Assembly (NCBI GenBank): GCA_013286075.1
Contig: JABDGJ010000022.1
Span: 2,387-14,925 of the forward strand
DNA length: 12,539 nucleotides
Origin: Chlamydiota bacterium
GTDB taxonomy: Bacteria > Chlamydiota > Chlamydiia > Chlamydiales > Parachlamydiaceae
Reading direction: 5' to 3'
The notes beneath the pieces were generated by a model. That model was not told where the DNA came from and did not search any database. It was given only the letters and a program-made list of their open reading frames with translations. This document shows, one piece after another, positions 11,675-12,539 of the stretch (positions within the stretch are counted from its first letter, which is position 1; the number at the start of each line of letters is the position of its first letter). The translations under genes and the position numbers were made by a program.

Positions 11675-12274
11675 ATGAATCTGTTATTTTATCTTGTTAT
11701 CCATACTTCTAATGTCTTAGGTTCATTCAACGATCCTTTTGAATTTGATGGTGATTACGGCTCTGAAGTCAATCCAGTGCGTCAAAAAGTTTTTGAATTA
11801 GTTGTATCAAAAGAAGCTCTTTCCAAAAATCTCAATGACTCTCAAATTAGACAGCTCATGGAAAAAGAAGATGTCAACGAGATAGAAATAAAAAATTATA
11901 GAAAGATCTTATTAACTAAAGCCATTGAGGAAGATCGCTCCCATGGACCGCTTCTTTCTGAACTTGTTACTCCTGATCTAATTAATGATTTAGTTGAAAA
12001 ACAACAAGAACTTCAACAAGCTGGTTTTAATAAAAGTGATTTGGAAGATATAGTTATTTTTGTTAATCAATATGCTGATAAAAAAGTATTTCGTTTTTTG
12101 AGAAACAATCCTTCTGAACTGCTAAGCTTGGATAAAGCCTTGCGCGATAAGGCTTCCAGAGAGGGGCAAAAGTTTAACTTACCCATACTAAGCTCTACTC
12201 AAACCTTAAATGGACGAAACTCAGCAGAGCTAAAAAAAGACTTGCTTCAGTTCTATTTAATGCAGAAAACTTAA
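11675..12274 (+). CDS. Unrecognised protein, first frame of a frameshifted gene
   Basis: I do not recognise this protein. The 199-residue frame begins with a short hydrophobic stretch (MNLLFYLVIHTSNVLG) that may be a weak signal peptide, then an acidic FNDPFEFDGDYG segment. A mostly helical, charged body follows, with motifs such as LVTPDLINDLVEKQQ and FVNQYADKK. GGAGA is well placed before the ATG and the promoter is strong, so the start is secure. The frame stops at 12272-12274, but protein-like coding resumes in the -1 frame from about 12238 to the window edge. The true product is therefore probably at least 300 residues if the shift is bridged, or the gene is broken. A secreted or host-directed protein is a guess from the N-terminus and the neighbouring exported hydrolase. 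Confidence 0.65.
   Translation: MNLLFYLVIHTSNVLGSFNDPFEFDGDYGSEVNPVRQKVFELVVSKEALSKNLNDSQIRQLMEKEDVNEIEIKNYRKILLTKAIEEDRSHGPLLSELVTPDLINDLVEKQQELQQAGFNKSDLEDIVIFVNQYADKKVFRFLRNNPSELLSLDKALRDKASREGQKFNLPILSSTQTLNGRNSAELKKDLLQFYLMQKT
12232..12238 (+). other. Slippery A7 run at the frame change
   Basis: The seven A bases sit as CTA AAA AAA GAC in the upstream frame, exactly the A_AAA_AAA arrangement that permits -1 ribosomal slippage. Slipping here would read on as AGA CTT GCT and avoid the stop 34 bases later. A base-count error or a true mutation in the run would look the same. Confidence 0.45.
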
Positions 12275-12539
12275 GTATCGCAAAACCTAAAGCAATTTTA
12301 GATAAATCCATAAGCCAGCTTGATGAAAATTTTTTAAAGCAATTCTTTGGAGAAAATTCAAAGAATGAAGATTTACAAGTTTTTTCCACCCCAGCAGGTC
12401 AGATATTTTTTTACTGGCTCTATCAAGCTCTAAACCTCCAACTTGTCTCTGAAGATCAAAATATGATTGGTCAAATAAATAAAGTGAAAGAAGTATTTGC
12501 GCATACGATTGGAGATCCCCAGGTAAGAGCCGAGATATT
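12238..12539 (+). CDS. Continuation of the 11675 gene in the -1 frame, cut by the window edge
   Basis: From AGA at 12238 the -1 frame is open for 100 codons to the last base, with no stop. The composition resembles the first part: RLASVLFNAENLSIAKPKA, then SISQLDENFLKQFFGE, then FYWLYQALNLQLVSEDQ. The charged helical character and lack of stops in AT-rich DNA argue that it is the genuine 3' portion of the same gene. No start codon with a ribosome binding site is apparent, so it is unlikely to be separate. The 3' end lies outside the window. Confidence 0.55.

Overview
The window reads as AT-rich bacterial DNA from the accessory part of a chromosome. Tightly packed genes sit beside decayed mobile elements and genes for proteins with Sec signal peptides. 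That mixture would suit an amoeba-associated or intracellular bacterium, for example an environmental chlamydia. There is no ribosomal or other taxonomic marker here, so this placement is a guess.

Region 1 (161-1567) holds an intact amidohydrolase of the 8-oxoguanine deaminase / hydroxyatrazine ethylaminohydrolase group, with a good promoter. It faces a biosynthetic locus on the other strand.

Region 2 (1615-6252) is the most interesting part: a compact RiPP (ribosomally made, post-translationally modified peptide) locus in two divergent arms. The minus-strand arm reads two nearly identical Nif11-type precursor peptides, then a MoaD/ThiS-like sulfur carrier ending in Gly-Gly, then a MoeB/ThiF-like activating enzyme fused to a rhodanese domain. 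The plus-strand arm reads a YcaO enzyme overlapping by 4 bases with a TfuA protein. YcaO-TfuA pairs are known to make backbone thioamides. The carrier, E1 and rhodanese genes are a complete sulfur-relay set, and the short predicted cores contain no cysteine. The simplest reading is a pathway that thioamidates short peptides and carries its own sulfur supply. No protease, exporter or immunity gene is visible.

Region 3 (6300-7175) encodes a class I methyltransferase with a signal peptide, convergent with the TfuA gene across a hairpin.

Region 4 (about 7176-10350) is a graveyard of mobile DNA. It holds a decayed antitoxin/zeta-toxin relic, an IS982-like transposase missing its 5' end and an internal segment, an intact-looking antitoxin, and a zeta toxin gene cut off after its Walker A motif by a TnpB element with an apparent omega-RNA right end. 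There are also two tRNA-Met-like 3' halves in the same orientation, which may be old integration scars.

Region 5 (10359-12539) has a divergent pair. One gene encodes a secreted endonuclease/exonuclease/phosphatase-fold hydrolase. The other encodes an unrecognised protein whose coding continues in the -1 frame after a run of seven A, through to the window end. The space between them carries recognisable promoters for both and a repeated TATAAATCA motif that looks like an operator.
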